A stretch of 64,000 nucleotides of DNA from Achatina immaculata (Eukaryota; Mollusca; Gastropoda; Stylommatophora; Achatinidae). This document shows, piece by piece, positions 44,545 to 56,935 of this stretch. The position numbers and the translations under genes were made by a program. Below the pieces are notes generated by a model. It was not told where the DNA came from. It saw only the letters and a list, made by a program, of their open reading frames with translations, and did not search any database. Numbering within the stretch: position 1 is the first letter of the stretch; each line of letters opens with the position of its first letter. The stretch is from assembly GCA_009760885.1 (NCBI GenBank), contig CM019696.1, positions 41,648,221 to 41,712,220 of the forward strand. The letters are read 5' to 3'.

Positions 44545-45400
44545 GTCGCTGTTGGCGAGATCTTCAGCTGCCGTGCGTGGAGCGGTGCTCCTCCCGGCCA
44601 ATGAAGAAATTTGCAAATGAGGTTGCCGCGCAGCATCACTGCGGAAAAGGTGGTAGAAAGGATCAAGCGAAGCAAACAGTCAAATCAAGGCACCTCTGGT
44701 CTGGAGGTCGGCCACGTCCTGAGTGCAGTCATATCGGGTGAAATGCATGAACCGGCTTGTCCCAGAGGTTAAGACACTGCTGGCGAGACTCTTCAAATGC
44801 CGCGCGTGGAGTGAAGCTCCTCCCGGTTAAGGAAGTAAATGCGGAAAAGAAATAAAGGTTGCTGTGCGGCGCCGATGGGAAAAGGTGGTGGAAAGTGAAG
44901 TTTAACCGGTATGTCCAGTAGTATCGCTACGAAGGCTATGCATGTCACAGTACCTCTGCCCTAGAGGTCGGTCCCGTCCCAAACACGCCCATACTGGGAT
45001 AATGCCTAAACCGGCTCAACCCAGGGGTAGAAGTCACTAGTGGCGAGGATTCGTCCTCCTGGACAAAAGCTCCATCCTGGTCACAACTAGGAAGGGTAGC
45101 GGCCACGACCGCAAAATGCTGAAGTCGGAGACACTGGACCAGGGAAGTCTAGATAGGCAACCACCTCTCACCCGGTGGTGATACACGGGTATCTTAAAAC
45201 ACGTCGAGGTTTTCCGGTGAGAAAGTCCTTAAACTGATGCAACAAAAATCACGGTGTCACGCAATCCTGCCTTCTGAGAGCCATCAAGAATTCAGTCCTT
45301 TTGGGGACCATACGGGGGACCGTAAATTCAGTCGGATCATAGGGCAATCTTGGTAGTAGAAGCGAACGAAGAAGAAGAAAATAAGAAGAAGAAGAAGAAT
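44545..45400 (+). repeat. Family X, copy 2 with partial internal duplication
   Basis: 44550-44760 and 44770-44900 are two related versions of the first part of the family (cgtgcgtggagcggtgct and cgcgcgtggagtgaagct, each followed by ctcctcccgg). The rest follows once, in the same order as 4600-5170, and ends in the GAA-rich tail at about 45365-45400. Substitutions are scattered, with no frame kept, so the two loci are old copies rather than recent duplicates. Confidence 0.8.
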
Positions 45401-45985
45401 ATCTTGGATCGCAACTATCTAATAATGGAGATAAACTGAGTGAAATTAAAAGGAGGACATCTGTCGCTCCTCAGAAAGTAAAACAACTAAAGAATCTGTG
45501 AAAAGGAACAGACAGAACTGCAAAAATAAGATTTTTAAGGGTATGCATCTTTCCCAAAGCAACATATGCCTATGAGACCTGGACACTTAACTAAACACTG
45601 GGAAACACATAAATCCCTTTGAATGCAAATGCAACAGAAGGCTTCTTCAAACATCATGGACACAAAAAAGAACAAATATATCCTTACTACAAGAACTTAA
45701 TATTGAAGAAGGCTGGATAGTAAAGAAGATTAAATATAGACAACTTAAATATTCTTTGACACGTTAAACGTCAGGACAGTCTAGAGAAGACCATCTTGGA
45801 AAGGTACATAATGGGAAAAAGAAAGAGAGAAAGACCAAAGCGAAGATGGCTGCAAGACATCGTTGATGATCTGCAAATGGATGCAGCAGGCAATCTTGCT
45901 CACAACCGAGATGCCTATAAGAGTGCTATTAGGGAGGCAAAGTTCCGCAAGGGGCATGCAGATGAATATATGAATGACCTAGACT
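45401..45985 (+). pseudogene. LINE family F2, 5'-truncated copy
   Basis: Begins within the segment just after the RT core (AATAATGGAGATAAACTGAG, matching 56380-56400) and runs to the C-terminal end. Frames are broken upstream, but 45796-46143 is open with GKRKRERPKRRWLQDIVDDL. The AATG tail is worn (gatgaatatatgaatgac). It directly follows the GAA tail of family X, so one may have landed in the other. Confidence 0.8.
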
Positions 45986-46164
45986 TATCCCTAGGAGATA
46001 TTTACAGGGAGTACATCCCTGTTTGTTGGGTGGGGGAAAGTCTGTTACAATATAGGGGGATAAACAATGATATTAATTTTGCGGAGTTATCGCCCTTCTA
46101 TTTTTTCGAAAAAGGGATGCAATTACCACTCATCACTTCCTGAGTACGGGTTCAGCCGTGTGAT

Positions 46165-46345
46165 TTTTTTTTCCCCTCATACACACTAAAAGGCCCAGGG
46201 GTCAACCTAGATTCTAGAAAAAAAAGAAGGGACCAGAGAAATCTTGGAAGATAAATACGACCAGGTGTGATACTATGTGCCGACTACGGTCTTACAGCGT
46301 ATCCCCAATATGCCTCGGAAATAGGAATTTTACCTCACTTTCGGG
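46165..46345 (+). repeat. Dispersed repeat family Y, copy 2
   Basis: Same block order as 43325-43545. It lacks the ACAC expansion and has an A-rich insertion at about 46217-46226. A partial match (gtcttggaaatacgagccta) also occurs at 48301-48320. Confidence 0.65.
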
Positions 46346-47644
46346 AAACTCTTGAGAGTTTGTGAAGTTTCTGCACGAAATCTCGTGAAAGTGGTAGTTT
46401 GATTATTGCTTGGTGGCTGAGAGAATTTTTGGAAGAGTTTTGGTTGTCATTTTTAGTGAGATGATCTCTTGAGTGTTAGAAGTATTGTTAGTAACTAATG
46501 GTATCGCATACTTGTAGATTTTTGGTTTAAGATTGCAGTTTTTCATTTGTGGCGTTATTTTCTTTCTTATGGCGGCAAATGTGGTCTTGTTGATTAGCCG
46601 CCATGAACTCAGTTCTGTTTGTTGTTGTGAATAATTTGGTAGGTTAAATTTCATGTTGCGTTCATGATTGCTTGTAGTTAATCATCATCAGGCTGAGTAG
46701 AATAAACTTGCAGTTGTGTTCGCTCAAACAGTTTTTATGGCTATTGAATTATTATATTGTTATGCACTTGCACTGTTTGTGACTTCTCGTTCTCATCGTG
46801 AGTTCAAGATTCAGTTGTCTTTTACTTTATTATAACGTGATGGTTAACTTTCATACTTTCTGACATTGTCATATGTGTTATAGACATTTTATGTTTATAC
46901 AGAGTAATCCTACAATATAAAGGATTGACAATTTAGATAAATTATTCTGTTACACTGGTGCCAAGTTCATACTAAATACTGGCATACTAATCCTGAATCT
47001 TATTCTAAATCTGAATTCTAAACACTCTAAACACTCTAATTATACATACGTACATTTGTCACTATTTTCCGTCTCTGAACAGAACACAGCCGACTCCGAA
47101 GTCATATGTAAACAAAGTTTAAGCTTGGTTCTATCACTATTTGTATATGTGCCCAGGTGCCCCAAACTGTGGAACATATCCTCTAAAACTGCGCCAACTA
47201 CGAGACACCGAGAAGTAATTACTGGCCCAGTGAAACCACCAAAGAAGATAAGCTCTACGGTGAATTACACAAACACAGTAAAATTTATCCAAGAAACAGG
47301 ACTGCAGATATAGACTAACAATGCGTAAGAAGAAGGACAAGACATAAAGGTAATTGTTTAACTTTATTCTTCTGAGTTTTTTCCCTTCTTCTGAAACAGC
47401 ACGGACACTTGAAGTTACCTGTACATACAGCAAAGATGACATGGAAAAATCATCTTAGTTTAGGCCAAATGTCTTCCTATTACTTGCAGATGCATCATAA
47501 TTTAGATGGACATTTAATATGACTATCTTGCTTACACATCTCGAAAAATAGATTTTGTCACGTCGTTGTTTCGATTTCAATTTTGAGGGTAACGATTTTG
47601 ACGTGCTCATGCACAAAAAAATCCTTTATGATGAAACTATAGAT
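46346..47644. other. Unassigned spacer
   Basis: About 1.3 kb in which I recognise no element. Two modest frames (46403-46654 minus and 47056-47313 plus) have ordinary-looking composition but no motif, signal peptide or splice context that would support a gene. Confidence 0.45.
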
Positions 47645-48122
47645 ATATGCAGACAGAACTACAAAAATAAGGGCATGCATCTTTTCCATCGCAAAATATG
47701 GATGTGAGATCTGGACACTTAACAAAACAGCTGAGAAACACATAAATACCTTTGAATGTAAATGCTACAGAAGAGTTCTTCAAATATCAGGGGCACAAAA
47801 AAGAACAAATGCTACACGAATTTAATATTGAAGAAGGTTGGGTAGTAAAGAAGATTAAAGGGAGAAAACTTAAATATTTTGGACATATTAAACGTCATGA
47901 GTATTTAGAGAAGACAGTCCTGAAATGGTACATAATGGGAAAAAGAAAGAGAGGAAGATCAAGGCGAAGATGGCTGAAGACATTGTTGACGATCTGCGAA
48001 TGGATGCATCAGCAGCAGGGCATCTTGCTTACAACCGGGAGACCTACAGGAGAGCTGTTAGGGAGGCCTACAGGAGAGCTGTTAGGGATGTAAAGTTCTG
48101 CAAGGGACATGTAAATGACTGA
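47645..48122 (+). pseudogene. LINE family F2, 5'-truncated copy
   Basis: Plus-strand fragment encoding CIFSIAKYGCEIWTL, KLKYFGHIKRHEYLEKT and GKRKRGRSRRRWLK, with a frameshift at about 47980 and a 24-bp local duplication (gcctacaggagagctgttag, 48043-48090). The end has a worn AATG tail (aatgactgactgagtgaa). Confidence 0.82.
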
Positions 48123-48566
48123 CTGAGTGAAGAAGATACAAAACAAATTGCAATGAGAAAGCACACGATTGTTTTTGGCAAAACGAGGCGAGAGAAAGTG
48201 ATCCTTATCACGTTGTGAGTTGTATAACATTACGGGTTTGATGTTGCACTAAATAACTTTTTGGTTTTAATCGACAGAGCTGACACTTTCTTGTGCCGAT
48301 GGTCTTGGAAATACGAGCCTAACAGAGTAACATTGTTTAATGACTATTGCTAGAAAATCACACTTGTCTCTGTAGTTGGGGCCGTTAAATGATAAAGACT
48401 GGCTCAGTGCTCCTTTTGTTTGCTTTTTTTCCCCTTTTCACTTGTTGTATATCATTTATATTTATATTTTACATTTTTTCATATCTTTTTGTCCTTTATG
48501 TTTTTGTATGGCAACGTCGGAGGCGTTTGCTCGTTAATTAATAATGTCCTTCCTACTTTTGTTTTT

Positions 48567-48770
48567 AATAGTCTTAGCATCTTGTTATAAGAGCGTTACT
48601 GTAGTGTTTTAAATAGTCTTAACATCTTGTTATAAGAGCGTTACTGTAGTGTTTTAAATAGTCTTAACATCTTGTTATAAGAGCGTTACTGTAGTGTTTT
48701 AAATAGTCTTAACATCTTGTTATAAGAGCGTTACTGTAGTGTTCTAAATAGTCTTAACTTCTTGTTATAA
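48567..48770 (+). repeat. 45-bp minisatellite, about 4.5 units
   Basis: Units of aatagtcttaacatcttg, then ttataagagcg and ttactgtagtgtttta, nearly identical to each other. The last unit stops after ttgttataa, exactly where the inverted-repeat transposon at 48772 begins. Confidence 0.92.
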
Positions 48771-48771
48771 T

Positions 48772-50115
48772 GGGTGTTTTTAAAGTCTCACTACACTTTC
48801 TATGTAAAAATGAAGAAAATGACGTAATTAAAAATGTGCTGCACAGTCAATCGTAAAGAAAAATGCAGTGAATGGTTGCCATCTCCTGGAGTCATTTTTT
48901 TTTTCACTCAAAACAGATTGGTGTTATTAACGGAAGAAAGAATATTTTTTTTTACTGAACAAGTGTTTCGTAATGGCGGTCGATACACAAGGATGGTTGT
49001 TCAAAGATTTATAGCAAAATTTCCTGATAAACAACCTCCTCATCTCAATACGGTTAGAAATTTGTTGAATAAGTTTCGTGAAACGAGAACCGTGGAAGAT
49101 GCTCCGCGATCTGGTAGGCCTACTGTGTATGAAGATAAATGTCTAGATATCCAAGACAGAATCCTGAAAAGTCCGTGCAACTCCTTAAGGAAAATGTCGC
49201 AAGAAGTGAACGTATCACTGAGCAAAGTGCACACAATTCTTAAACATTTGTTAAATTTTCATCCATGCAAGATTACTGGTGTGTCTGAACCAAAAGAGTG
49301 TGACAATCAACCCAGAGTCAACTGCTCTACGTGGTTTCAAGCATTTTTAGCTGAAGAAGACGAGTCACTTCTTGATTTAACATTCTTCTCTGGCATGGTT
49401 TCATCTATCTAGATACGTTTATAGCCAAAATAATCGTTTATGGGGCAGTGTTAATCCCAAAGCATTTCATGAAGAGCCGCTACACGATGTGAAAATTGGG
49501 GTATGGTCAGTAGAAAACGTTTTATTGGACCAGTTTTCTTCAACACTATATATGCCGATCGGTGCCGTACTGACATTCTGGAACCTTTTTTTAGAACAGC
49601 TGAATGAACGTGAAATTGAGGAAAAGTGGTTCCAGCAAAATGGTGCAACTGCACACACAGCTAGAGCAACACACGGTTTTTTTTGAAGATATTTTCGAAA
49701 CTCGCATAATATCTCGTGGAATTTGGCCTACTTGTTCTCCAGATCCAAATTCATTAAATTATTATCTGTGGCGTTTCTGGAAATGAAATGTTTACAAAAA
49801 TAATGTACAAACAATTGAGGACCTGCAGCAAGCAGTCATAATTACCATTCAAGAAATAACAACAGACACGTTGCACAAGGTATTTGACAATATGAAGAGA
49901 CATGTATGTCTTGAAGCCCGTAGTGGACATTTCCAACACCTGTTATAATGAATATTTCGGTGATACATTCCAGCTAACCCAAAACAGCGTTGTATCATTG
50001 CAATCACTATAGTAACTAATTAAATGACTTTTTGAGCACATTTTGTGATGACGTCATTTACTTCATTTTTCAATTTTTTTTTTCATAGAAAGTGTGGTGA
50101 GACTTTAAAAACACC
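48772..50115 (+). mobile_element. IS630/Tc1/mariner-superfamily transposon with TIRs
   Basis: The left end gggtgtttttaaagtctcac and its inverted partner at the right end (tgagactttaaaaacaccc, 50097-50115) form a terminal inverted repeat of at least 33 bp, imperfect further in. Total length is about 1.34 kb, normal for this superfamily. A TA lies directly outside the right end. The left flank reads AT rather than TA, so the target duplication is imperfect or mutated. The transposase inside is disabled. Confidence 0.88.
48834..49945 (+). pseudogene. Tc1/mariner-superfamily transposase, inactive
   Basis: 48834-49412 is open and holds the paired helix-turn-helix region: EQVFRNGGRYTRMVVQRF, then RNLLNKFRETRTVEDAPRSG with the RPT linker, then SLRKMSQEVNVSLSKVHTI. 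The catalytic part continues in other frames: EPLHDVKIGVW (about 49470), WFQQNGATAHTA (about 49630) and SPDPNSLNYYLW (about 49738), ending GHFQHLL-stop. Expected acidic residues are gone. The first motif is destroyed by a small deletion and frameshift at about 49392, the second reads Asn, and the third reads Asn. It cannot be catalytically active. Confidence 0.85.
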
Positions 50116-50116
50116 C

Positions 50117-51280
50117 TACATATATACGTTATAGTCAAATAAAAACAGCTTGCATTGACCACAACAATGGAGAAAGAAAATAATAAGACTTCATTTCATC
50201 AACTATTACCATTGTTCAAGTCAACTGGACTTTAGACAAATCTGTAAGACTAAAGAAAGCATTTTATCAAAAAGCACTTTAAAAAAATTATCGTTAACTA
50301 TTTCACTCCCAAACAACACCGTCGGGATTTGTAGATCTTGCATGCCTATGCCAATCAAAGCTCAGATGAATATTTAGGCAAAGTAAATAAAATTTTTAAA
50401 ATAGCAAATTTCTAACCCTACCTACATTTTTTTAAAAGTATAGTTTGTTTCTATCAAATTTTCTCATTAAAACCTATTTCTAGCAGAGCATGGACATCAA
50501 TTCAGGAGTGCAAGAGTAAAACTTGTGGCTGGAGAAAGACATCACGAGAATAAAATACGATCAGAAGTCTCTTCGTACAGATGTAACGTTCCAGTTTCTT
50601 CTTTCAGATCAAATTTCACCAGTGTCGGAGGTCATATGTGAGTTCAGAGCACGAGCATCTATAGGTCCAAACATAGATCTAATGTCTGAAATATAAACGT
50701 AAGATATTATGTTGATCCAATGTTATATTTCAAATATAAATATATTCTATTTTACCAATCATGAGCAGTGTTATCTTTTCCATTCAGGGAATTTCCAAAA
50801 CAAAGAGAACTCAACAACTTGTTAAAAATCATTTTTTTCTCAAGTGTTATGTTATATAATTATATAAAGAAGACACCAAACGCTTATATAACATGGAATG
50901 AAAAGGAAAGGATCTTTAAAAAAAGACAATAAATGAAAAACAATGAAAATGAACGGGAAGGAGGTAAAGAAAGAACGCGCAAGTAACTCCTTGACATACA
51001 GGTACAGTGGGTGTTGCGAAATAACCTAGCGAAACAGCTGAGAAATTGACACTTATGGGGAAATATGTTTGTTCAGTCCTACAGGAAAGATACCAACTGT
51101 GCAGTTTGCACATTGTACATCGTATTGTAACCTAGTTTCTTATTTTCTGCATTGGTCTTCTTCTTTCGTCTTTACAGTATGTTTGCAGTCTTACTGGAAA
51201 GTCGTCGTGGTCTCCTTGTAATATTTCTGTTAGTATGTGCCACCGGCGTGAAAAATAAAAATCATACGCGTATTTTTTAA
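50117..51280. other. Unassigned spacer
   Basis: A/T-rich, with no motif or repeat recognised. Confidence 0.5.
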
Positions 51281-51975
51281 TGTACAATTTAAGTTTTAGT
51301 ACGTTTCACAAATTAGGATAACTCCATTTCAGAGATTGCATGTATATTTTATGTACAATTTAAGTTTTAGTACGTGTCACAAGTTAGGATAAAGCCATTC
51401 AGAGACTGCATGTATATTTTATGTACAATTTAAGTTTTAGTACGTGTCACAAGTTAGGATAACTCCATTTCAGAGATTGCATGTATATTTTATGTACAAT
51501 TTAAGTTTTAGTACGTGTCACAAGTTAGGATAAAGCCATTCAGAGACTGCATGTATATTTTATGTACAATTTAAGTTTTAGTACGTGTCACAAGTTAGGA
51601 TAAAGCCATTCAGAGACTGCATGTATATTTTATGTACAATTTAAGTTTTAGTACGTGTCACAAGTTAGGATAACTCCATTTCAGAGATTGCATGTATATT
51701 TTATGTACAATTTAAGTTTTAGTACGTGTCACAAGTTAGGATAAAGCCATTCAGAGACTGCATGTATATTTTATGTACAATTTAAGTTTTAGTACGTGTC
51801 ACAAGTTAGGATAAAGCCATTCAGAGACTGCATGTATATTTTGTACAATTTAAGTTTTAGTACGTGTCACAAGTTAGGATAACTCCATTTCAGAGATTGC
51901 ATGTATATTTTATGTACAATTTAAGTTTTAGTACGTGTCACAAGTTAGGATAAAGCCATTCAGAGACTGCATGTA
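51281..51975 (+). repeat. 70/71-bp satellite with higher-order structure
   Basis: Ten head-to-tail units of two types. Type a is 71 bp and contains ggataactccatttcagagat. Type b is 70 bp and contains ggataaagccattcagagac. The order is a b a b b a b b a b. Unit 8 has a 2-base deletion and the last unit is cut after ctgcatgta. The first unit is the most diverged. Confidence 0.95.
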
Positions 51976-51989
51976 ACTTCTGATTTTTT

Positions 51990-52640
51990 TTCGTGGTGGA
52001 CTCATGATATGAGCTTATTCACGAATGTATGCGAGAAACTCAAAGTATGAACTTCTCCACGAATGTCTGAGACAGACCCAGTGTATGAACTTCTCCACGA
52101 ATGTCTGAGACAGACTCAAGGTATGAACTTCTCCACGAGTGTCTATGACAGACTCAAGGTATGAACTTCTCCACGAATGTCTGAGACAGACTCAGGGTAT
52201 GAACCTCTCCACGAATGTCTATGACAGATTCAAGGTATGAACCTCTCCATGAATATCTGAAACAGACTCATGGTATGAATTTCTCCACGAATGTCTGTGA
52301 TAGACTCAGGGTATGAACTTCTCCACGAATGTCTGTGACAGACTCAAGATGTGAACTTCTTCACCGAATGTCTGAAACAGACTCAAGATATGAACTTCTC
52401 CACGAATCTCTGAGGCAGACCCAGTGTACGAACTTCTCCAATAATGTCTGAGACAGACTCAGGGTATGAACTTCTCCACGAATATCCGTGGCAGACTCAG
52501 GATACAGACCTACCACAAATTTCCTTGCTGGTCTCATGTTACAGACTTCTTCGCAAATGTCTTTGCTGGACTCAGGGTATAGACTTCTCTATAAATGTCT
52601 TTGGCAAGCTCAAGTGCAGCCTTCTATATACATGTCCGTG
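51990..52640 (+). repeat. 38-bp minisatellite, about 17 units
   Basis: Units of the type tgagacagactcaaggtatg followed by aacttctccacgaatgtc. They are well kept from 52040 to 52500 and then decay to the right. The frames that stay open over this array (for example 52444-52782) are a result of the repeat and not a gene. Confidence 0.92.
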
Positions 52641-53593
52641 TGGACTAAAGGTACAGAATTATTTATATATTATATTATCTGTACATCATATGCCTCACCG
52701 AAACGACTCTGATCTTATTTTCATTTGTTTTCTTCACTTATTTAAAAAAAACGCAGGTATGTATTACCTTGACATGCAATAGACTGTATAAGAATAAAGA
52801 AATAAATAAATACTTAATGTTTACAGTTTTGAGGATCCCTGTTCTTTTACTGTTCTAGAAACTTTTTTCTTTTTTTTTTCAGGGAAATTATTTTAAAAAG
52901 TGGCAGCTCATTTTGAACTTACTAGGAGAGATATCTTTCCACTTTTATTTATTTATTTGTTTTCCTTTGGTTACACAAGCCAGAGAGCAATGAAAAAATT
53001 CAATATTTTGTGGCTTTGATAGTTTTTTTTTCCTCAGCCTAGACCATATACAGTAATGTTTTCAGAAATGAATTTTATGTTGCATTATATAACCTTTTCT
53101 TTGTGAGACTCCTTATATGGGAATAAGGAAATGAAATACTGAAACTTCTCTTTTTTTTAAAAACAAAGTAGCGAAGATAGATTTCAGGATGTGTAATCTC
53201 CAAATAAGGCTGACCTAAAACCATGAAAGGCGGAGAGAGTGTGTTGCTGCCCTGCAAGACGCCACATAGCATACTGGACGTGTTTGCTTAGCAAAATGGA
53301 TGACAGATGAATCTGCATCTGGTTAGGTCATAGCTTTTCCCAGGACTCTAATGGAATGATTCCCAAATGTGTCTATTGGCTTCATATGACTGACCTGGTG
53401 ACTTCACATTGTCTGTCTTTTTAAACGTGTCAAACCATCAGCTGCTGTGATGCAGATCCAGAAACAGACCTTAATTAATTGACAAAGCACTTTAGTATCA
53501 GAATAAATTTTGCATACCACGCAGTACATGTATGGAAGCCAGGGATACTAACAATCAAATTATACGATGCGCACTAATTCCGCCACGCAGACT
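52641..53593. other. Unassigned spacer
   Basis: Nothing recognised. A/T-rich, with short homopolymer runs. Confidence 0.5.
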
Positions 53594-56500
53594 TCTTGAA
53601 AGGTTAGCGGGGTAGGGGTATTCCCTATCAAAGGAGAAGTAAGACGATTCCTTACATCCGTGAGTCTACAGGACACCCTTCGGCAAGGTGGAGTACCCGT
53701 ATAGCCCCCCGATCAGGGTGACCTGAAGCCATGGGAGCAGGTGGTTGATGGAATGGGAGAGCACTCGACAGATAATGTTGGTTATGGTCACCAATCTATG
53801 ATAATAGGCAGACGATCTCAATGTAGGGAGAATGGCTACGATCACTGACTAGTACAGTCACTGCCCGGAAGGAAAGCAATGGTAAACTATATTCTGGAAA
53901 TATACACAGGAACGCAAACAGCAACATGGAAAATCAGTTAGGAAAAAGATTTGGTGGTGACACCAGATAGATCTAATTTTAACACTGGGGAAGAGTGTGA
54001 GACCGAGGTCAGTACTAGTAATTGTGATGACGGACAAAATCCTGACAGTGTTACTAGGGAAAACCCTGCATCAAACTAAAAAGAAAAATAAGAGTAGGAA
54101 CATGGAATGTAAGAAGTATGTATGAGGAAAAGTATCAAATAATAAGTGACGAGATGAAAAGAACGGGAATATACATTTTGGGAATCTGTGAACATCGATG
54201 GAAAGGATCAGGACACTTCAAGAGCGAAAATGATAATATCTCTATATACTCTGGTGGAGAATTAGGAGAAAAGAATGGAGTGCCTTTCTACTTGGACAAA
54301 TCAACATCAAAAGCATTACTAGGTTGCAATCCAGTAAGTGATAGAATCCTCACAATAAGACGGGCACTCCTAGAAATGCAACAATCATCCAGTCATGTGC
54401 ACCTACATCAGCAGCAGAAGAAGAGGAAGTAGAAGACTTTTATAACACACTGCAAACGACGATAGACCAGGTACGGAAAATGATATTGTATTAATAATGG
54501 GGGATTTTAATGCAAAGATTGGTACAGAAAGAGCAGAAGATGAAGGACATGTTGTAGGGAAATTTAGCATAGGACATAGAAATGAGGCAGGTGACAATCT
54601 AATGGAGTGTTGCATGGAAAACGAGCTAATGATTGCTAACATACTTTTTAAACAACATCCAAGAAGACTTTACACATGGACATCACCTGATAGGAAAACC
54701 AAGTCAGATTACATTTTAATACAAAGAAGATGGAGATTAAGAATAATATCAGCAAACATTTTAACAAGAGACTATTGTGACACGGATCATGAGTTATTAA
54801 TAGCAAAAATGAAGATAAAGATAATGCAGACAGTTAGGTGATCAAGACCACTCCACTTCGATCTTACAAAAATACCAGAACAATACATTATAGAAGTGAA
54901 CAACCATTTTGAAATCCTGATGGATGTACAGGAGGAGATGACACTAGATGAATTGGCTATGCAGGCCAGAGATATCTTAACAACAACAGCAACAGCTAAA
55001 GACATGGTTCCAGTAAAGAAAACACAAAAGATTGGATGGATTACAGCAGGCACACTAGAGCTGATAAAACAGCATAGAGAAATGAAGACGCAATGAAAAG
55101 TGACAAATGACAGCAAAGAGGTATATAAATCTTTAACAAAAGAAGTACGAAGAAACATAAGAAAAGACAAAAAACAATACATACAAGATTGTTGTGGAAG
55201 AATAGAAGGACAACAGAAGTATGGAAGAGATAGTGAAATGTTTAAAGAAATGAAGACATTGATGAGAAATGTTACACCTAAGCTAAATGTAATTTATGAT
55301 GAGATGGGGAATACCTTGACAGATACAGAGAAAATTATAGAAAGATGGAAGGAATATTGCAGAGGAATGTATGCAACAACTGACTATGAAAGCAGAAATC
55401 AACAGTGAAGTTACTGGAGGAGAAAGAACTCCAACCAACAATAGAAGAAGTTTTATGGGCAATAAAGTATCTGAAAAATGGTAAATCACCAGGATGTGAT
55501 GAGATAACAGTTGAACTTATTAAAGCAGGAGGAAAAGGAATGTGCAACAACCTATCATGCACTATGTAAAAAGATATAGCATTCAGGTATTTGGCCAAAA
55601 GAATGGAAAAGAACGGTAATCATACCACTGCCAAAAAAGAATAATCTGAAATTATGCACAAACTACAGAACTGTTGCCTCATGCCAGTAAAATTCTGTTA
55701 AAAGTCATAATGGGTAGACTTTGTAAGAAAATAGAAGAGGGAGTCAATATGATCCAAGCTGGTTTCAGGCAAGGAAGAGGATCAAGAGATCATATATTCA
55801 ATATAAGATTAAAAATAGAGAAATGCAGTGAATCTATATTTAACCTTTATAGACTACTCAAAGGCATTTGATTGTGTACAACACCAGAAACTGTGGGAAA
55901 TAATGGAAAAAAATGGGATTTCCAACACATTGGATACAATGAACATCAATGCTGTATCTAGACCAACAAGCAGCAGTAAGAATAAATAGTGAAACAACAA
56001 CTTGGTTTGACATAAAAAAAAGGGATCCATCAGAGGTGCATATTGTCACCTTAATTTTTTAACCTGTAAACTGAAAATATAATGAGGAATGTTATAGAAG
56101 ATGTAGACAAAGAATATTACGATGCCATAACAATTGGAGGTTATGAAATACCAGAGATTAGATATGCTAATGACACAGTATTCCTGTCCACAACACAAAA
56201 AAGAGTGGAAAAACTAATTATGTCAGTCCGTAAGAACAGCAAAGAGTAAAACCTCTATCTTAATGCGAAGAAAACTAAATTGATGACAACTGACAAAACA
56301 AACAAGGCAGCTGAAATATGTATCAATGAGGAAAAACTGGAAGAAGTGGAGAGTTTTGAATATCTTTGATCACTATTAGCTAATAATGGAGATACAATGA
56401 GGGAAATTAAAAGGAGGACATGTATCGCTCTTCAGAAAGTAAAACAACTAAAGATTCTGATAGACAGAACCACAAAAATAATATTTTTAAGGGCATGCAT

Positions 56501-56935
56501 CTTTCCCATTGCAACATATGCCTGTGAGACCTGGACACTTAACAAAACAACTGAGAAACACATAAATGCCTTTGAATGTAAGTGCTACAGAAGACTTCTT
56601 CAAATATCAGGGACACAAAAAAAGAACAAATATATTCATACTACAAGAACTTAATACTGAAGAAGGCTGGCTAGTAAATAGGATTAAAAAGAGAAAACTT
56701 AAATATTTTGAACACATTAAACTTCATGTTAGTCTAGAGAAGACCGTCTTGGAAGGGTACATAATGGGAAAAAGAAAGAGAGGAAGACTAAAGTGAAGAT
56801 GGCTGCAAGACATCGTTGATGATCTGCAAATGTATGCATCAGCAGCAGGCTATCTTGCTCACAACCGAGAGGCCTACAGGAGTGCTGTTAGGGAGGTAAA
56901 GTTCTGCAAGGGACATGCAAATGATTGAATGAACG
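53594..56935 (+). mobile_element. LINE family F2, near full length, decayed
   Basis: A leader of about 470 bases is followed by a protein region broken by many stops and frameshifts. Endonuclease: VGTWNVRSMY (about 54093), ICEHRWKGSGHF, MGDFNAKIG (about 54500), TWTSPDRKTKSDYIL, DTDHELL. A linker and RWKEYCRGMY (about 55345) follow. RT: NGKSPGCDEITVELIKAG (about 55480), FIDYSKAFDCV with a frame change (about 55850), and the catalytic box as YANDT instead of YADDT (about 56165). C-terminus: FPIATYACETWTL, then GKRKRGRLK and DDLQMYASAAGYLAHN, with an AATG tail at 56918-56935. It shows the full layout of F2. Confidence 0.88.

Noticed and set aside
46403..46654. 83-codon minus-strand frame as a possible exon
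   Set aside because: Composition is plausible, but there is no acceptor/donor pair at sensible positions and no recognisable domain.
52444..52782. 112-codon frame with repeated residues
   Set aside because: Lies over the decaying end of the 38-bp minisatellite; no independent evidence for coding.
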